Below are positions 7,641 through 17,597 of a stretch of DNA of 49,987 nt, piece after piece. The position numbers and the translations under genes were made by a program. Origin of the DNA: JBIOHP01 sp044449065 (GTDB lineage Bacteria > Bacteroidota > Ignavibacteria > UBA10030 > SZUA-254); NCBI GenBank assembly GCA_044449065.1, contig JBIOHP010000027.1, positions 1-49,987 of the forward strand, given 5' to 3'. The notes under the pieces were generated by a model, which was not told where the DNA came from, did no database searches, and saw only the letters and a program-made list of their open reading frames with translations. Every line of letters begins with the position of its first letter. Position 1 is the first letter of the stretch.

Positions 7641-10600
7641 CTATTTAAAGTCACCTTCATAAGTCCAACTGGTAAGTGTTCCGTTGCTATCAACATACAG
7701 TGTGATGATGTTCCTGGCGTCAAGATGAGATGTTCCAACAATCATCACCCTGGTTACGCCGGCTGCAACAGTGTATGTCCCGTTGTCGTCCGAACTTAAT
7801 GAACTGGATATCGAAAATCCTGCGTATGAACCTCCGCCTCCTCCCATGGACGAGGGACGTATAAGATATTCATAGGCATCATGGGCAATAGATTTAAGGA
7901 CTTCCATAATGGCGTCCTTGTTGGATTGAATTTTTTGTTCGGCCCCGGTATTCAGTTTTGCGTTCACATCTCCTGAGGATTGGGCTCTTGACTGAGTCTC
8001 ATTTTCTTTAGATATACCCGCAACCTTATTATATGATTCCAGGAGTTGATTGCGCAGTTCTTGGTATGTTCCAACGGGCTTCATACTGTCACACTTTATG
8101 ATGTGGTACCCAAATGGTGTTTTCACAATATCGGAATTCTGACCAACATTTAGTTTAAATACAGCTTCATCGAAAGATTGCACCCATTTGCGACGCTCAA
8201 ACCATCCGAGATCACCGCCTTGAGCGGCGCTGCCGCCGTCTTCCGAGTATTTCATTGCAAGAGTGTGAAAATCCGCTCCTCGTTTTAAACTATCCTGAAG
8301 CGCGGTAATGCGTTGAAGGGCCTGAGCATTATCTTCAGAATCCGTTGCCGATCCTTTGAACCGGGTCATTATATGACTTGCTTTTATGGAACCGCGCGAA
8401 TGAATCCGATCCAGCACTTTGATGATGTGATAGCCAAATGGCGTCCGAACAGGCACGGGAAATATCTCTTCCTTCTTCAGATTATAACAAGCTTTCTCAA
8501 AAGCAGAAACCATCATCCCGGAAGTAAAATAGTAAACATCTCCATGATTAAATTTTGCTGTTGAATCATCGGAGTATCGGTAGGCAAGTGAGTCAAATGA
8601 TTCACCGTTTTTTGCGCGTTTGAGAAGATCAAACGCTTTTGACCAGGCTGCCAGTGTATCATCGTCCGATGCATCCGGCTTCAGCGAAATCAGAATGTGC
8701 TGTGCCCGGATCTCCTCCTTTCTCTTCTCATACATGTCCTGCAGAACATTCTCGAGGTCCGCGCTCATATTCGCGGATGCCTCTGCATACTCAGGTTTAA
8801 TTTCGGTGGCTTTGCGATAACATATTACGGCTTGATCATACTCTTTTCGGGCATGATGCATGTTCCCAATATTAAAATATGCCTCAGCGTAATTCGGCTT
8901 GATCCTAAGTGCTTTTTCATAACATTCAATTGCCTTGTCATATTCTTTCTCGTGACCATGAGCAAGCCCCATATCAAAGTACGCACTCGCGTTATCAGGT
9001 GCGATGTCGATTACCTTCTGATAACATTCCATCGCTTTATCGTACTTATTTTTATCGCGATAGGCGTAGCCCATGTTATACAATGTGGTTGTATCGTTAG
9101 GGTTGTAAAATAGCGCTTTTGCAAAGTACTCAATGGCATTGTCGAGGTCGCCTTGATGTTTATATGCTAGCGCTTTGTCGTAGTATTCTTTGCACAGTTC
9201 AGCATCCGTCTTTTTCTTTCTAAACCAATAATAATATTCCGAGGGTATGCTAGATGGTTTTTTATCATCTTTTTTTTGGCCAATAAAGGGCGCCAAAAGG
9301 AGGAATGTACCCTCCGAATCCCTTCGAACAGAGAAATATGCTAAAGACATTTGCGCTGCATAAACAATACTCTTTTCTCCTTCATATTCAAATGTATGTT
9401 TGTAATCATAACTGCCATTAAGCAAAAAAGTCAATTTTGTATTATGCGCGCTAATAGCATTCAAGCTATCCAAATCTATGGATGATATATAACCGATTAA
9501 AACCTGTTTGTGGCCTCCGACACCAAGGACAAATTCAAAATTTCCGGTTGCCGCATAATTACCATTGAAATCTCTAGATATTGATATGCTTCCCTTGCCA
9601 TCTTCAAATTTGAAATCATGGTATTCCGTTTTATATATTTCCCAGTCTCCCAATATTTCATTCCCGATCGAGTCCACAACAAACTTTATTATCGCTCTTT
9701 GATCAGCCGTAATGAAAGAGGACGCAACATAGCTGCTACTACTGCTGCTCGAAGTAGTGCTATTTGTTGTGTTATTCGAATTATCGACAGGGGTAGTCGT
9801 CCCTGCTTGCTCATCCGGCTGATCCTTTTCCACAAAAATTTTCCCGGTGCCCTTACAGGAAGTGCAATTCGTTTTACCGACTCCGCCGCAATGAATGCAA
9901 ATTATCTTTCCTTTTCCTGAACAGGCAGCGCAGGTAGAATATCCCCGTCCTCCGCAACTTGTACACGGCTTATTAAAGAACGTTCCAGTGCCTCCGCATA
10001 AATTGCACGTCTGTTTACCAGTGCCGTTACAATTGCTACAGTCAGAATATCCCTGGGAGTTGCATTGGCTGCAATCCACCGCTCCGGAACCGCTACACGA
10101 GGAACAGTCTTCGAGGTCGCCATAGGTCGTTCGTGCTTTCTCTTTTAATTCACGAAACGCATTGTCTCTCTCGTTATTCATCCGCTCTCTCGCATTTTTT
10201 GCCATATTGCCAAACACATAATCTGACAGAGCGCTCAATCCGCTGTTGACGGCATTAAATGTTTGGCGTGTTCGCGATGCTGCATCATCCAGTTGCCGTT
10301 GGAGCGCTTGCTGCTGCTGTTGGATACGTTTGTTCTGAGCATCCCGTTGTAATTCTTGATTATGCGAATTTGAGGATGTTGCGTTTTGATCTTCCCCGCT
10401 GCCCCCTTCATTGTTTGAAATTTGTATCCGTACGTTAGTCACACCTTTCGTGTCAAGGTTCCATTCGTAACTCTTACCGGAAGATAAATTCCAATCCCAG
10501 GATTTTGAATCCCCTTCGTAATAGGTAAAGGTGACGGTAAAGTAAACGCGGGATTGATACCTGCTCATAATTTCATAGTGGGTGCAATACCCGGTTCCCA

Positions 10601-10754
10601 TGGCGCTATTACTTGTCGTATAATATCTGCCCGATAAACCATTCTCTTTGTTATCCAACAACACCTGCCAATCAGATCGCTGCTGCGTAAAAACAGATAT
10701 GGAGGAAAGCGCAATTAAGCAACTGAGAGTAACCATGTAACAATAGAGTTTCAT
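7641..10754 (-). CDS. Envelope protein with DnaJ-type CxxC repeats, TPRs and two parvulin domains
   Basis: This 1037-residue protein has an unusual architecture. A signal peptide covers about 1-24. A beta-rich domain (25-113) is followed by a Gln-rich helix (about 133-210). Eight CxxC pairs lie at 217-300, many followed by GxG as in the DnaJ zinc domain but twice its usual number. A Thr/Ser/Asn linker covers 317-345, a domain of unknown fold 350-495, about four TPRs 520-665, and two PpiC-type parvulin domains 683-783 and 790-890. Each parvulin ends in the TPFGYHIIK motif. A short tail from 950 includes five glycines. The parts suggest a periplasmic or surface chaperone/prolyl isomerase, but the combination is not one I recognise. 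It heads a probable two-gene unit with the FISUMP lipoprotein. Confidence 0.85.
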   Translation of the reverse strand: MKLYCYMVTLSCLIALSSISVFTQQRSDWQVLLDNKENGLSGRYYTTSNSAMGTGYCTHYEIMSRYQSRVYFTVTFTYYEGDSKSWDWNLSSGKSYEWNLDTKGVTNVRIQISNNEGGSGEDQNATSSNSHNQELQRDAQNKRIQQQQQALQRQLDDAASRTRQTFNAVNSGLSALSDYVFGNMAKNARERMNNERDNAFRELKEKARTTYGDLEDCSSCSGSGAVDCSQCNSQGYSDCSNCNGTGKQTCNLCGGTGTFFNKPCTSCGGRGYSTCAACSGKGKIICIHCGGVGKTNCTSCKGTGKIFVEKDQPDEQAGTTTPVDNSNNTTNSTTSSSSSSSYVASSFITADQRAIIKFVVDSIGNEILGDWEIYKTEYHDFKFEDGKGSISISRDFNGNYAATGNFEFVLGVGGHKQVLIGYISSIDLDSLNAISAHNTKLTFLLNGSYDYKHTFEYEGEKSIVYAAQMSLAYFSVRRDSEGTFLLLAPFIGQKKDDKKPSSIPSEYYYWFRKKKTDAELCKEYYDKALAYKHQGDLDNAIEYFAKALFYNPNDTTTLYNMGYAYRDKNKYDKAMECYQKVIDIAPDNASAYFDMGLAHGHEKEYDKAIECYEKALRIKPNYAEAYFNIGNMHHARKEYDQAVICYRKATEIKPEYAEASANMSADLENVLQDMYEKRKEEIRAQHILISLKPDASDDDTLAAWSKAFDLLKRAKNGESFDSLAYRYSDDSTAKFNHGDVYYFTSGMMVSAFEKACYNLKKEEIFPVPVRTPFGYHIIKVLDRIHSRGSIKASHIMTRFKGSATDSEDNAQALQRITALQDSLKRGADFHTLAMKYSEDGGSAAQGGDLGWFERRKWVQSFDEAVFKLNVGQNSDIVKTPFGYHIIKCDSMKPVGTYQELRNQLLESYNKVAGISKENETQSRAQSSGDVNAKLNTGAEQKIQSNKDAIMEVLKSIAHDAYEYLIRPSSMGGGGGSYAGFSISSSLSSDDNGTYTVAAGVTRVMIVGTSHLDARNIITLYVDSNGTLTSWTYEGDFK

Positions 10755-11277
10755 AAGGCGTATTTCCTAAAAAATGGTTATGATAAAACGGAGTACGAAA
10801 CGAATATTTATTATCATTCTTCTTCCGATTAGTTAAAAATGATTATCGCAGCTTTTTGATTAAATAATTTTACAAACGGCATTCATCGCAGCAAGAAAAG
10901 GCAAGCGTGAATTCCCGTCTGTCGAAATAAAACAAAGTTGTCCAATTTAAGGGATTATTTCCGGTTTGTCAAGGGTTTTATCGCAAAAAGATGAAAAAAA
11001 ATATCATAGGTAAGCCATAGTGTTAGAATTTTTTAACGCTTATCTGCATCATGGATACGATCTTTCAGATATTTAGAGATGAATATTTGTCCGATCAGGG
11101 GATCGGACGCTACAATTCCTAACTATTTGGAATTCCCACGCCGGGGAAGAATGTGTGTTGGTTTTGTTCCAGCGATTTCCATATTTGTAAACATCCAAAC
11201 GAATCTGTACATTATTACGTAAAAGAGACGGAAAACTTAACAAAAACGGTTAATAAAACCGATTCCGTTACTTAGAA
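10755..11277 (+). other. AT-rich divergent intergenic region with hairpins
   Basis: The region separates divergent genes and should hold both promoters, though none stands out clearly. It contains a perfect 8-bp hairpin GTCCGATC/GATCGGAC with an AGGG loop at 11089-11108, and a weaker ATTCC/GGAAT pair at about 11115-11133. No gene is supported. Confidence 0.5.
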
Positions 11278-12384
11278 ATGTTGCCCATCATTAATTTCCT
11301 GTACTGTTCAATTGCTACGAAGGTTACTGTGACTGTTATTAATCGTACCAAAACGCTATTAACGATACTTCTCTTTTCACTGACGCTGCTTCAGGCGCAG
11401 TCAACGTCCGATTCTCTGCTTGTTCCGGGTGAAAAACATCTTTCGAATATTCGCCAGCTTACGAAAGGTGGGCAGAATGCCGAAGCGTATTTTTCATTCG
11501 ATGACAAACAGTTGATTTTTCAATCAACGCGCGATAGTTTTCAATGCGATCAAATTTACACTATGGATCTCAATGGGGAGAATGTCCGGATGGTGAGCAC
11601 GGGAAAAGGGAAAACCACCTGTTCGTATTTTCTGCCGGGCGATTCAACTATTATTTATTCATCCACTCATCTTCATAACGCCGCCTGCCCGCCGCGACCC
11701 GATTATTCCAAAGGGTATGTGTGGGCGCTTCATAATACGTATGATATTTTCCTTGCCAAAATCGACGGCACCATTATTAAGAACCTCACGAACAAGGATG
11801 GTTATGACGCCGAGGCAACCGTATCTCCAATTGGCGACCGGATGGTTTTTACATCGACACGCAACGGCGATATTGATCTCTATTCCATGAACCTTGATGG
11901 AACAAATGTAAAGCAATTAACCCATGAAATCGGTTACGACGGGGGAGCGTTTTATTCATCGGATGGCAAGATGATCTGTTACCGCGCATACCATCCAAAG
12001 AAAAAGGAAGCTGTAAAAGATTACCAGGATCTTTTAAAAGCCGAGCTTGTGCGGCCTTCGATCCTGGAAATCTTTGTGATGAATGCGGATGGTTCCCATA
12101 AGCGGCAGTTGACGCATTTCGGACGCGCAAGTTTTGCACCGTTCTTCCACCCGGATGGAAAAAGAATTATCTTCGCATCGAATTATAAAGACCCCAAAGG
12201 GCGCAATTTTGATCTTTTCCTCATCAATATCGACGGAACGGGCCTCGAACAGGTTACTTTTAACGAAACATTCGATGGTTTTCCCATGTTTACGCGCGAT
12301 GGGAAGAAACTTGTCTTTGCTTCAAACCGGAATAACAAAAGTCCGGAAGAAACAAATATTTTTATTGCCGATTGGAATAATTAA
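11278..12384 (+). CDS. TolB-like WD40/PD40 beta-propeller protein, probably exported
   Basis: The 368-residue product has a hydrophobic N-terminal segment (about 25-40, ending LLQAQ) that looks like a signal peptide. The first 20 residues precede it and the true start may be further in. PD40-type propeller blades follow, with repeated patterns such as YTMDLNGENVRMVS, YSMNLDGTNVKQLTH, FVMNADGSHKRQLTH and LINIDGTGLEQVTF, each preceded by an S-x-DGK-like turn. Such proteins act in the periplasm, as in TolB or as propeller partners of peptidases. It is followed after 36 bases by an M28 peptidase gene, so the two are probably cotranscribed. Substrate and partner are unknown. Confidence 0.82.
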   Translation: MLPIINFLYCSIATKVTVTVINRTKTLLTILLFSLTLLQAQSTSDSLLVPGEKHLSNIRQLTKGGQNAEAYFSFDDKQLIFQSTRDSFQCDQIYTMDLNGENVRMVSTGKGKTTCSYFLPGDSTIIYSSTHLHNAACPPRPDYSKGYVWALHNTYDIFLAKIDGTIIKNLTNKDGYDAEATVSPIGDRMVFTSTRNGDIDLYSMNLDGTNVKQLTHEIGYDGGAFYSSDGKMICYRAYHPKKKEAVKDYQDLLKAELVRPSILEIFVMNADGSHKRQLTHFGRASFAPFFHPDGKRIIFASNYKDPKGRNFDLFLINIDGTGLEQVTFNETFDGFPMFTRDGKKLVFASNRNNKSPEETNIFIADWNN

Positions 12385-12420
12385 TCAATCATTATCATAC
12401 CATACAGAGAACAATATATT

Positions 12421-14232
12421 ATGAAAACACTTTTATCAATTATTACTTGCGCGCTCATCCTGAGCTGCGCGCCCTCAACGCCGGATTATATCTCAAAGAA
12501 TGTCACCGCGTTGGAACTGCAGCGGCATATCAAATATCTTGCATCGCCGGAACTTGAGGGTCGGCGGGCGGGCGAGGAAGGCAACCGCAAAGCCGCAAAC
12601 TATATCGCTCATGAATTTGAATCGTACGGTTTGCTGCCTGCGGGAGATCACGGTACATATTTTCAATCGTTTGATTTTATATCGACAGTGAAGATGGGCG
12701 AGAAAAATTCCCTCAGCGCCGATATTCACCGGGAGGATATGAAAATTACCATCCCATTTGAATTGAAAAAAGATTTCCAGCCGATGGCATTTTCGATTGA
12801 TACTTCGTTTTCTGCGCCGGTCGTTTTTGTCGGTTACGGCATCACCAACGATTCGATGAAATATGACGATTACGCCGGAGTGGACGTAAAAAATAAAATC
12901 GTCGCCGTGCTTCGTTACACGCCGAACGGTTCAAACGATTCCACGTCGTTCGTAAAAAGCGCCGCCTCCCGCACGAAAGCGTTTATTGCGCGTGAGAAAG
13001 GCGCCTCGGGAATGATCTTTATGACCGGACCGCTCGATGATCCGGATGCGAAACTCATGTCGTTCATCTTTGATCGCGGCTTTGGCACTTCCGGGATAGC
13101 GGCAGTTACCATGTCGTCAAAATCGTTCGACTCGCTTCTCCATACGATGGGAAAAGATTTATCCACCATTCAGCAGGGAATCAACACTTCGAAAAAGCCG
13201 AACTCGTTCGAGCTTCCGAATGTAACCATGCATCTCTCAACAGAGCTCGTTCGTGTTCATGCTCAAAGCGCCAACATTTGCGGATACCTTCCGGGCAACG
13301 ATCCTGTATTAAAAGACGACGTCGTCATACTTGGCGCGCATATGGATCACCTCGGCTACGGCGGAGAAGGTTCCGGTTCGTTGAAACCCGATACCATCGC
13401 TATCCATCCGGGTGCGGACGATAACGGATCGGGAACGGCGGGATTGTTGGAAGCGGCTCAATATTTCGCGCCCGACAGGGCAAAGTTAAAACGCACCGTG
13501 TTGTTTCTTTCGTTCACCGGCGAAGAGCTGGGGTTGCTTGGCTCGGATTATTATGTGAAAAATCCGTTTTTCCCGCTCGGTAAAACGACAGCGATGTTAA
13601 ACATGGACATGATCGGCAGGTTGAAGGACAGCATTCTTGTGGTGGAAGGTATGGGCACATCGCCGCAGTGGGAAAAAATCGTCAAAAAGGAAAACCCCGA
13701 TTCATCGCTGAAATTGAAACTGAAACCCGATGGCTACGGACCGAGCGATCACGCTTCGTTTTACGGCAAGGATATTCCGGTCATGTTTTTCTTCACAAAC
13801 ATTCACAGTGATTATCACCGCCCCTCCGATACGTGGGATAAAATCAACTATCCCGGCGAACAACAGGTAGTTGAATATGTGACCCGCATCCTCTGGGATA
13901 TCGATACGATGGGGACAAATCCTACCTTCACGAAAGTGGCGATGGCGGCTCCAAGTGAACGGGGCGAGGTAAGAGTAAGTCTCGGGGTCATCCCGGATTT
14001 TGCCGAAGATATTGTCGGAATGAAAATCACCGGCACGAGGCCCGGCAGCGCGGCAGATAAAGCCGGACTCAAGGCGAACGATGTGATTGTTAAATTCGGC
14101 GGAAGCGATGTGAAGAACATTTACGATTTCACATATCTGCTTGGTAAATATAAACCCAAGGACGAAGTTGAAATTGTTGTGAAACGCGGAACGGAACAGG
14201 TTACGCTGCACGCCATACTTGGCGGAAGATGA
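12421..14232 (+). CDS. M28-family metallopeptidase lipoprotein with PA and PDZ domains
   Basis: The 603-residue protein begins with a lipoprotein signal ending ILSC (Cys16). The order is an N-terminal helical part, a PA-like insert (about 125-255), the M28 catalytic domain and a C-terminal PDZ domain (about 520-600, with SLGVIPDF and GSAADKAGLKANDVI). Zinc-site residues are visible: H307 in AHMDHLG, D333 in GADDNGSG, the E368/E369 pair in TGEELG, D396 in NMDMIG and H466 in DYHRPSDT. These are two-zinc aminopeptidases. It probably sits in the periplasm anchored to a membrane and digests peptides. It follows the TolB-like propeller gene and ends at a strong terminator. Confidence 0.92.
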   Translation: MKTLLSIITCALILSCAPSTPDYISKNVTALELQRHIKYLASPELEGRRAGEEGNRKAANYIAHEFESYGLLPAGDHGTYFQSFDFISTVKMGEKNSLSADIHREDMKITIPFELKKDFQPMAFSIDTSFSAPVVFVGYGITNDSMKYDDYAGVDVKNKIVAVLRYTPNGSNDSTSFVKSAASRTKAFIAREKGASGMIFMTGPLDDPDAKLMSFIFDRGFGTSGIAAVTMSSKSFDSLLHTMGKDLSTIQQGINTSKKPNSFELPNVTMHLSTELVRVHAQSANICGYLPGNDPVLKDDVVILGAHMDHLGYGGEGSGSLKPDTIAIHPGADDNGSGTAGLLEAAQYFAPDRAKLKRTVLFLSFTGEELGLLGSDYYVKNPFFPLGKTTAMLNMDMIGRLKDSILVVEGMGTSPQWEKIVKKENPDSSLKLKLKPDGYGPSDHASFYGKDIPVMFFFTNIHSDYHRPSDTWDKINYPGEQQVVEYVTRILWDIDTMGTNPTFTKVAMAAPSERGEVRVSLGVIPDFAEDIVGMKITGTRPGSAADKAGLKANDVIVKFGGSDVKNIYDFTYLLGKYKPKDEVEIVVKRGTEQVTLHAILGGR

Positions 14233-14261
14233 TGGTCTGAATCAGTGAGTTTGAAACCAAT

Positions 14262-14295
14262 AAAAAAGGCGAAGAAAATTTTCTTCGCCTTTTTT
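14262..14295. terminator. Bidirectional Rho-independent terminator
   Basis: A perfect palindrome consists of an A-tract, the stem GGCGAAGAAAA/TTTTCTTCGCC and a T-tract. It lies between the convergent peptidase gene (+) and VOC gene (-) and can serve both directions. Confidence 0.9.
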
Positions 14296-14318
14296 ATGCG
14301 CACATAAAGGATGGTAAA

Positions 14319-14681
14319 CTACATTTGATCCTTTACCATCCCCAATAAATTTCCTTCCGGGTCTTTGAACATGGCAAACGTCACCATGTTGGGAATCACC
14401 GTTTCAGGGACAACGACCTGCCCGCCAAGCTTCACCACTTGATCGAGCGATGCTTTTAAATCTTTTACCGCCACGTAGCAGGTAACATACGGGTTGGGCA
14501 TATTCTGGTCAACCTGACCAACCCCGCCATCGATGCCTTTATCGTTGTGGCGGGCTTTTGCCAATCCGTAATTCATCGGATTATTAGAGTCGATCTTCCA
14601 ATCAAATAGCTGCGAGTAAAAATCCTGCAGCCGCTTTCCGTTTTTCCCCATGATTTCAAAGTGAACGACAGGGTTTGGCAT
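14319..14681 (-). CDS. VOC (glyoxalase/bleomycin-resistance fold) family protein
   Basis: The 120-residue single-domain protein has the VOC repeats: VVHFEIMGKNGKRLQDFYSQLFDWK at the start, and the closing FKDPEGNLLGMVK that carries the conserved metal-site glutamate region. The N-terminal histidine (H7) and late glutamate are typical metal ligands. The subfamily resembles the CFP-30 or PhnB-like small VOC proteins found in many bacteria without assigned substrate. It is a lone gene between a terminator and a palindromic repeat. Fold is sure, substrate unknown. Confidence 0.85.
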   Translation of the reverse strand: MPNPVVHFEIMGKNGKRLQDFYSQLFDWKIDSNNPMNYGLAKARHNDKGIDGGVGQVDQNMPNPYVTCYVAVKDLKASLDQVVKLGGQVVVPETVIPNMVTFAMFKDPEGNLLGMVKDQM

Positions 14682-14841
14682 AATTGGGTCCTTTCAAAAA
14701 ATTGTAGAGTGGCTATTGAATTTTGTCGGTACTATCCGGCATACGAGATTGAGATAGTATAACAGTTGAACAATCCGTTTCGTAGAGAACGTTCCCAGAT
14801 CAATGGTTTAGCAGGGTGTTGAAACCGCATCGATTTAGAAT

Positions 14842-14908
14842 GAGTCATTCCGAACTTGTTTCGGAATCTATTTAGATTCAGACCCTGAAACAAGTTCAGG
14901 GTGACTCG
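14842..14908. repeat. REP-like double hairpin, copy A
   Basis: Two hairpins lie between GAGTCA and TGACTC ends: TTCCGAACTTGTTTCGGAA and CCCTGAAACAAGTTCAGGG. The same design occurs at 30841-30913. It sits downstream of eboF and could also act as its terminator or stabiliser. Confidence 0.75.
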
Positions 14909-14954
14909 GATGGAGTTTTTCCTATATCCCACTAATGAATCATTTTCAGGTAAA

Positions 14955-16334
14955 TCAGGGATTTACCTCCAGATGCTGACCGATTATCCGGTTCACATCC
15001 GTCGGTTCTATAACGGAAGATACTAAACTTTCTTTATTTTTGGTAATAAGAATAGGAAAATCGGAGGTTGATTCCGGGATACGCCCATGCGATCCTTTCA
15101 ACAGCGAGGCATCGAGCGGGATTACATCCATTAACATGCGGAAACCAAGTTTTTTCTTTATTAATTTCAAGGCAATCTGCGGCATGAGAAACTTCATCTC
15201 CGGGTTCGTGAACAACTCAATCGGATCATACCCCGGCTTACGGTGAATTTCAACTATGCGGGCAAAGTCGGGCGCTTTGTTATCCTCCATCCAGTAATAA
15301 TAGGTGAACCAGGAATTCTTATCCGCAACAGCAATTAATTCTCCAGCCCGCGCGTGGTTGATGTGATACTTTTTTTTCCCTTCAGCGTCAAGGATCATCT
15401 CGATACCCTCCATCTTTTCGAGTAATGTCCGAACCGGTGAAAGAACCGAAGGGTCGTTGATATAAATATGAGCGACCTGGTGATCAGCCACGGCAAACGC
15501 TTTACTGACGTAAGGATCAAGATGCTCCAATCCTAATTCCTCCCTGACTGCGATATACCCGTGTTTGCGAAGTTCGCGGTTGATGTGAACGGGATTATTT
15601 ACCGAGGTAATTCCATATTCCGAAAGCACAATAACTTCCACGTTCCGCTTTTCATAAAACGTAATCAAGTCTTCGCAAACGGCATCGATCTCCCGCAGAT
15701 CTGTGGCAATCTTCGTTTCGTCGGTTCCGAATCGCTGGAGATTATAATCCAGGTGGGGAAGATAGATGAGCGTGAGCGTAGGTGAATAATCGGCTTCGAG
15801 AATTTTAGATCCTTCCGCTATCCATCGGCTTGATTTAATAGATGTGCGCGGTCCCCAGTAATCGAACAATGGAAAAGTCCCAAGCATACGCTGAAGTTTA
15901 TCGCGCAGGATGGATGGCTGCGAATAACAATCGGGAAGTTTTCGCCCGTCGGCGAGATAGAGGGGTCTGGGGGTGACCGAATAATCGACGGTGGTGTTCA
16001 TATTGTACCACCAGCACATATTCAGGCAGGTAAATGCAGGATTGAGCTCTTTCGCTGTCTCCCAGATTTTCTTGCCAAGAACAAGTTTGTTCGATTGCCG
16101 CCAGAATTTTACCTCGCACTCGTCGCGGAAATACCAGCCGTTGCCGACAATGCCGTGTTCTGCAGGATGCGTTCCGGTGAGATACGTTGATTGTGCGGAG
16201 CAGGTGACAGCCGGAAAGACAGGAGCGATAGATGATTTTCGGGCACTCGCAGACCATCGTGCAAGAAACGGTGTGTGGATTCCGATCAATCCGGAAGTTA
16301 ATCCCACAACGTCGATGACCACGACTCTACGCAT
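14955..16334 (-). CDS. eboF: EboF: alkaline phosphatase-family nucleotide pyrophosphatase/phosphodiesterase
   Basis: The 459-residue protein belongs to the type I phosphodiesterase/nucleotide pyrophosphatase family. The catalytic threonine lies in FPAVTCSAQSTYLTG (T44), followed by HGIVGNGW, the LPHLDY metal segment and the late KGSHGRIPES histidine. No signal peptide is seen. In ebo clusters this enzyme accompanies EboA-E and the set is linked to transport of a metabolite precursor to the periplasm, as shown for scytonemin in cyanobacteria. It is last in the operon and overlaps the end of eboE by eight bases, so translation is coupled. The actual phosphoester substrate is unknown. Confidence 0.88.
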   Translation of the reverse strand: MRRVVVIDVVGLTSGLIGIHTPFLARWSASARKSSIAPVFPAVTCSAQSTYLTGTHPAEHGIVGNGWYFRDECEVKFWRQSNKLVLGKKIWETAKELNPAFTCLNMCWWYNMNTTVDYSVTPRPLYLADGRKLPDCYSQPSILRDKLQRMLGTFPLFDYWGPRTSIKSSRWIAEGSKILEADYSPTLTLIYLPHLDYNLQRFGTDETKIATDLREIDAVCEDLITFYEKRNVEVIVLSEYGITSVNNPVHINRELRKHGYIAVREELGLEHLDPYVSKAFAVADHQVAHIYINDPSVLSPVRTLLEKMEGIEMILDAEGKKKYHINHARAGELIAVADKNSWFTYYYWMEDNKAPDFARIVEIHRKPGYDPIELFTNPEMKFLMPQIALKLIKKKLGFRMLMDVIPLDASLLKGSHGRIPESTSDFPILITKNKESLVSSVIEPTDVNRIIGQHLEVNP

Positions 16335-17562
16335 GTCTGCGTTTCGTATCCTTCATTTGCTTGATAACCCATTCAAGTTCGCGGGTGATCGATCCTATGA
16401 GATCGGTTCGTTCCGATTCCGGGAGCAATTCCCATGTATACGTTTCAACTTCAAGATGGTTTGAGAAGGGATTCCGATTCAGCACGCTGAGGGTTTCAAT
16501 GAGCTCGGCTTGGGTTGATTCTAATTTTCCGAAATTTTCTTTATAAATTGGAACGTGGAAATGTGTTCGCAATTCCTGCGCGTTTGATGACGAGATATCT
16601 TTAAGAGCGTAATCAAGATCTGAATATCGTGTGAGCTTATTCTTCTGATCACAGGTGACCGCCTGATGGAGATATACCGGTTCAGCGAAACGTTCAAGTT
16701 CAGCGAGGATCGGTTTTCGCTTTAGGGGACTTTTCGGGAGGGTTGCCTGCAGTGCAGCGGTTATTTGAATCTTGCCGATTTTGATTCCATATTTTTTCAA
16801 CCGCGCTATTGCCTCTTTGGGTTTTTCATACGCGACTGAAAGATGGCAGATATCATAACACACCCGTATGTACTCTTTAATCAGGCGGTTTGATTCTTTG
16901 GGAGTAACGCCCAGCGCTGCCGGTAAAAATTTTGCGGCGGTGGGTAAAAGGCGGTTTTCAAAATAATCGATGACGTCGCCCGTGCATTCCAGAAGACCAT
17001 CCGGTTCCGGTTCAAGATCAAGATGAAGCAATTTTCCTGTTGTCCGGTGAATGCCTGCAAGGTGCTGAACAATGCGGAGGATATTTCTGGTCGAGCTATC
17101 GAGCGCTGCCTCATATTTTTTTTTATCACCGTCATACCAGGGTTTATACGAAAGAGGCGAGGTGGATATTCCGCCGTCGATTCCATCGGGCAGGAGATTT
17201 GCAAGGAGATTAAAAAGACGTTTCGTGTACTGGAGCCGGTGGATGGTTGTCCAGTCGGGATGATGGACGGAATCTTTTACAACCTGGCGATGGAAACCGC
17301 CGTAGGGAAATCCGTTCATCGTGAACACATAGAGATCTTGCTCGGAGAGCCACGATGTAAATTCATCGAAGGTCACGCGATCGAGAAGATCCTCGCTCAT
17401 CCTGTTTGAAAGACGCAACCCTATACCGAATGGCGAATTCGGAGAAAGCTGCCGCTTAATTTCGGGAAGAAATTTTTTGAGCTGCGGAAAAATATCGTTC
17501 CATGTTTCTCCAGCGTGGATGTTCGTGCAATAGGTAAGATGACGACCGTTGCCGATTTCCAT
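16327..17562 (-). CDS. eboE: EboE: metabolite traffic protein (xylose-isomerase-like TIM barrel)
   Basis: The 411-residue protein starts with the characteristic HLTYCTNIHAGETW segment, then GIGLRLSNRMSEDL, TMNGFPYGGFHRQVVKDSVH and LHLDLEPEPDGLLE. These are hallmarks of EboE, a TIM-barrel protein of the xylose isomerase-like/AP endonuclease superfamily. The acidic and histidine residues in these motifs fit a metal site. Its reaction is not known; genetic work places it with metabolite traffic. It lies between eboD (35-base gap) and eboF (8-base overlap). Confidence 0.9.
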   Translation of the reverse strand: MEIGNGRHLTYCTNIHAGETWNDIFPQLKKFLPEIKRQLSPNSPFGIGLRLSNRMSEDLLDRVTFDEFTSWLSEQDLYVFTMNGFPYGGFHRQVVKDSVHHPDWTTIHRLQYTKRLFNLLANLLPDGIDGGISTSPLSYKPWYDGDKKKYEAALDSSTRNILRIVQHLAGIHRTTGKLLHLDLEPEPDGLLECTGDVIDYFENRLLPTAAKFLPAALGVTPKESNRLIKEYIRVCYDICHLSVAYEKPKEAIARLKKYGIKIGKIQITAALQATLPKSPLKRKPILAELERFAEPVYLHQAVTCDQKNKLTRYSDLDYALKDISSSNAQELRTHFHVPIYKENFGKLESTQAELIETLSVLNRNPFSNHLEVETYTWELLPESERTDLIGSITRELEWVIKQMKDTKRRHA

Positions 17563-17597
17563 ACATCTTCAGAGAGAAAAAGAGAGATTCATCGTTC

